A program made the position numbers and the translations under genes. Shown piece by piece: positions 6,058-7,505 of a DNA stretch of 7,505 nucleotides. The number at the start of each line of letters is the position of its first letter. Positions within the stretch are counted from its first letter, which is position 1. The notes beneath the pieces are model-generated. The model was not told where the DNA came from, ran no database searches, and saw only the letters and a program-made list of their open reading frames with translations. Source of the stretch: an uncultured Phycisphaerales bacterium (GTDB lineage: Bacteria > Planctomycetota > Phycisphaerae > Phycisphaerales > SM1A02); contig CAMPIL010000177.1 of the NCBI GenBank assembly GCA_946886375.1, positions 1 through 7,505 on the forward strand. The letters are read 5' to 3'.

Positions 6058-7460
6058 TTGCGAATCTCCGCACCGAACCTGGACTGAAGCGCAGCCATCA
6101 TCGCATCCATCTGCGGATCGACCTCATCATGCTTGAGCGTGCGATCGGCCGCGCGGAATCGCAGCCGCAGCGTGAGCGATTTCTTCGCCGACCCAATCTG
6201 CTTGCCGCGGAATGTCGTGATGAACTCAACGGCTTCCAGATGCTGCAACCGCAGCGAGTCAACGGTGGATTTCACTTCGGCCCAGGGCAAACGATCATCG
6301 ACGATCGCCGATACATCGCGTTCAATGGCGGGGAAACTGGGCAGAGCCGTGGCTTCTGTCTCGGGCGGATAGCGGTGATACCACTGTGGCAGGCCGATCT
6401 CCGCAGCGTACAGCAATTCGCTCACTCCGAAAGCCGAGGCCACCTCCGGCGCGATCTTTCCGAACATTCCCAACACTTCTCCGTTGATCCGCACAGCCGC
6501 GCCGGGCGCAAACCACGGCAAGCGCTGTTCGGGTTCAACAGAAAGCGCGGTTGCCGGTCCCATCACGATCTGCACGAGCCGGTCAATCACGCCGCGCGCC
6601 TGCCGAACGCCTTCTTCATCCGATTTCGCTGGATGAATGAATGCGAGATTTACGCGCTCGGCGTGTTCCTGGCCGACTCTCGCAAAGGTGGCGGCAGACT
6701 CAAACAGCCGCACATCGGTCGTGCCATGGTCGCGGTTCAGTGCGAAGACTCGCAGCAGACTCGGCAGGAGCGAAGGCCGCAGCACCGGTTCGGCGGCCGC
6801 GCGTTCATCGGCGACACGCAGGGCGTCCATTCCCGGCGGAAGAAACAACGCCGCAGCCTTCTCACCGATAAGCGAATGTGTGACTGTTTCGAGATACCCC
6901 ATGCCCACCAGCGCATCGTGCACCGCACGTTTGGCCATCTCCGTCGGCTGTGGCGGCGCGACGCGGATTTGAATGGCTTGCGTGATTGGAATGGAATCCA
7001 ATCCCGCCATGCGACCGACTTCCTCGATCAAATCGGTCTCTTCGCGCACATCCATCCGCACGAAGGGAATCGTGCAGGTGATGGAATCATTGCGAAGTTG
7101 AGGCTCAAACCCCAATCGCTCAAGGCTGGACACCATTTGCGCATCAGAGATCGGCATGCCAAGGATCTTGCGACAGCGCTCGGAGCGCATGGAGACCACG
7201 CGACGCGCTGGAATGGGCGCGCCATCGCTCAACACGCCCTCGCAATGCGTGCCGCCGCACAATTCAAGGATCAATTGCGCCAAACGATCGGCGGCGGCGT
7301 TGACCTGCCCGGGATGCACGCCACGCTCAAAGCGGTAACTGGAATCGCTGGCAATGCCCAGGCGGCGGCTGGTGGTACGCACCGTCACAGGATCAAACGT
7401 CGCCGCTTCAATGAGAATATCAGTCGTGGAATTGGTGACCGCGGGATCCGCCCGCGCCGA
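6054..7460 (-). CDS. pheT: Phenylalanyl-tRNA synthetase beta subunit, C-terminal part
   Basis: PheT is the beta subunit of the alpha2-beta2 enzyme that charges tRNA-Phe; it carries the editing site and tRNA-binding domains. The open frame has 468 residues, against about 800 for the full protein, so roughly the N-terminal 330 are missing. Recognisable from about residue 4: VTNSTTDILIEAATFDP (8-24), RTTSRRLGIASDSSYRFERG (28-47), a B5 domain (about 86-160, with MRSERCRKILGMPIS and REETDLIEEVGRMAGLDSIP), and the catalytic-like module (about 170-365, with GYLETVTHSLI). A C-terminal FDX-ACB domain follows (about 375-467, with FPAIERDVSAIV and LRLRFRAADRTLKHDEVD). The frame is closed upstream by a TAG at 7463-7461, beyond which no PheT-like residues appear in any frame. 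The usually conserved Asp of RFERGVDP is His here (H49). The stop overlaps the next gene's GTG. The start is not in the window. Confidence 0.93.
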   Translation of the reverse strand, partial: SARADPAVTNSTTDILIEAATFDPVTVRTTSRRLGIASDSSYRFERGVHPGQVNAAADRLAQLILELCGGTHCEGVLSDGAPIPARRVVSMRSERCRKILGMPISDAQMVSSLERLGFEPQLRNDSITCTIPFVRMDVREETDLIEEVGRMAGLDSIPITQAIQIRVAPPQPTEMAKRAVHDALVGMGYLETVTHSLIGEKAAALFLPPGMDALRVADERAAAEPVLRPSLLPSLLRVFALNRDHGTTDVRLFESAATFARVGQEHAERVNLAFIHPAKSDEEGVRQARGVIDRLVQIVMGPATALSVEPEQRLPWFAPGAAVRINGEVLGMFGKIAPEVASAFGVSELLYAAEIGLPQWYHRYPPETEATALPSFPAIERDVSAIVDDRLPWAEVKSTVDSLRLQHLEAVEFITTFRGKQIGSAKKSLTLRLRFRAADRTLKHDEVDPQMDAMMAALQSRFGAEIRK

Positions 7461-7505
7461 CTAGGAATCATACTCGGTTGGCGTGTCATCGCACAGGCGG
7501 CCCCC

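Noticed and set aside
5323..6087. 254-codon plus-strand open frame opposite the cyclodeaminase-like gene
   Set aside because: Its Arg/Gln-rich translation mirrors a real gene on the minus strand with clear family motifs.
1..7505. New defence, mobile or CRISPR system
   Set aside because: No transposase, integrase, nuclease, toxin-antitoxin pair or spaced direct repeats are visible; the genes are mostly core metabolism.

Overview
This 7.5-kb, GC-rich window looks like a chromosomal fragment of a bacterium, most likely a planctomycete (Phycisphaerae-like) from a metagenomic assembly. That placement is an inference. It rests on a futalosine-pathway menaquinone gene, a small zinc-ribbon protein whose core resembles a type I associate with Planctomycetota, and lineage-specific membrane and lipoprotein genes. 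No mobile element, CRISPR array, tRNA or rRNA is visible, and the content is mostly core metabolism.

Layout, left to right. A minus-strand thiamine pair, thiS then thiG, occupies 985 down to the left edge; thiG loses its family sequence about 85 bases from the edge. A plus-strand lipoprotein gene (1076-1864) is divergent from thiS. It converges on a long minus-strand radical-SAM gene, mqnC (3410-1956), which carries insertions relative to the usual family. Divergent from mqnC is a plus-strand four-helix membrane protein (3603-4478) with a strong Shine-Dalgarno. The right part is a minus-strand run: the C-terminal part of pheT (7460-6054), a cyclodeaminase/cyclohydrolase-family protein overlapping it by 4 nt, a DUF488 protein, and an 85-residue zinc-ribbon protein that ends 11 nt from the converging membrane-protein gene.

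How the genes work together. ThiS (sulfur carrier) and ThiG (thiazole synthase) act in the same step of thiamine thiazole formation. MqnC makes cyclic dehypoxanthinyl futalosine for menaquinone. PheT is the beta subunit of phenylalanyl-tRNA synthetase, and the overlapping cyclodeaminase-like protein probably acts on a folate. The four right-hand genes could form one transcription unit, but no common pathway is evident.

Both ends deserve caution. At the left edge (1 to about 83) and the right edge (about 7450 to 7505) the recognisable ThiG and PheT sequence stops abruptly, and the PheT frame meets a stop codon. I read this as likely contig-edge chimerism or error rather than true gene loss. 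I found no convincing new biological system. The best leads are the expanded MqnC, the hairpin between thiS and thiG, and the uncharacterised small genes.
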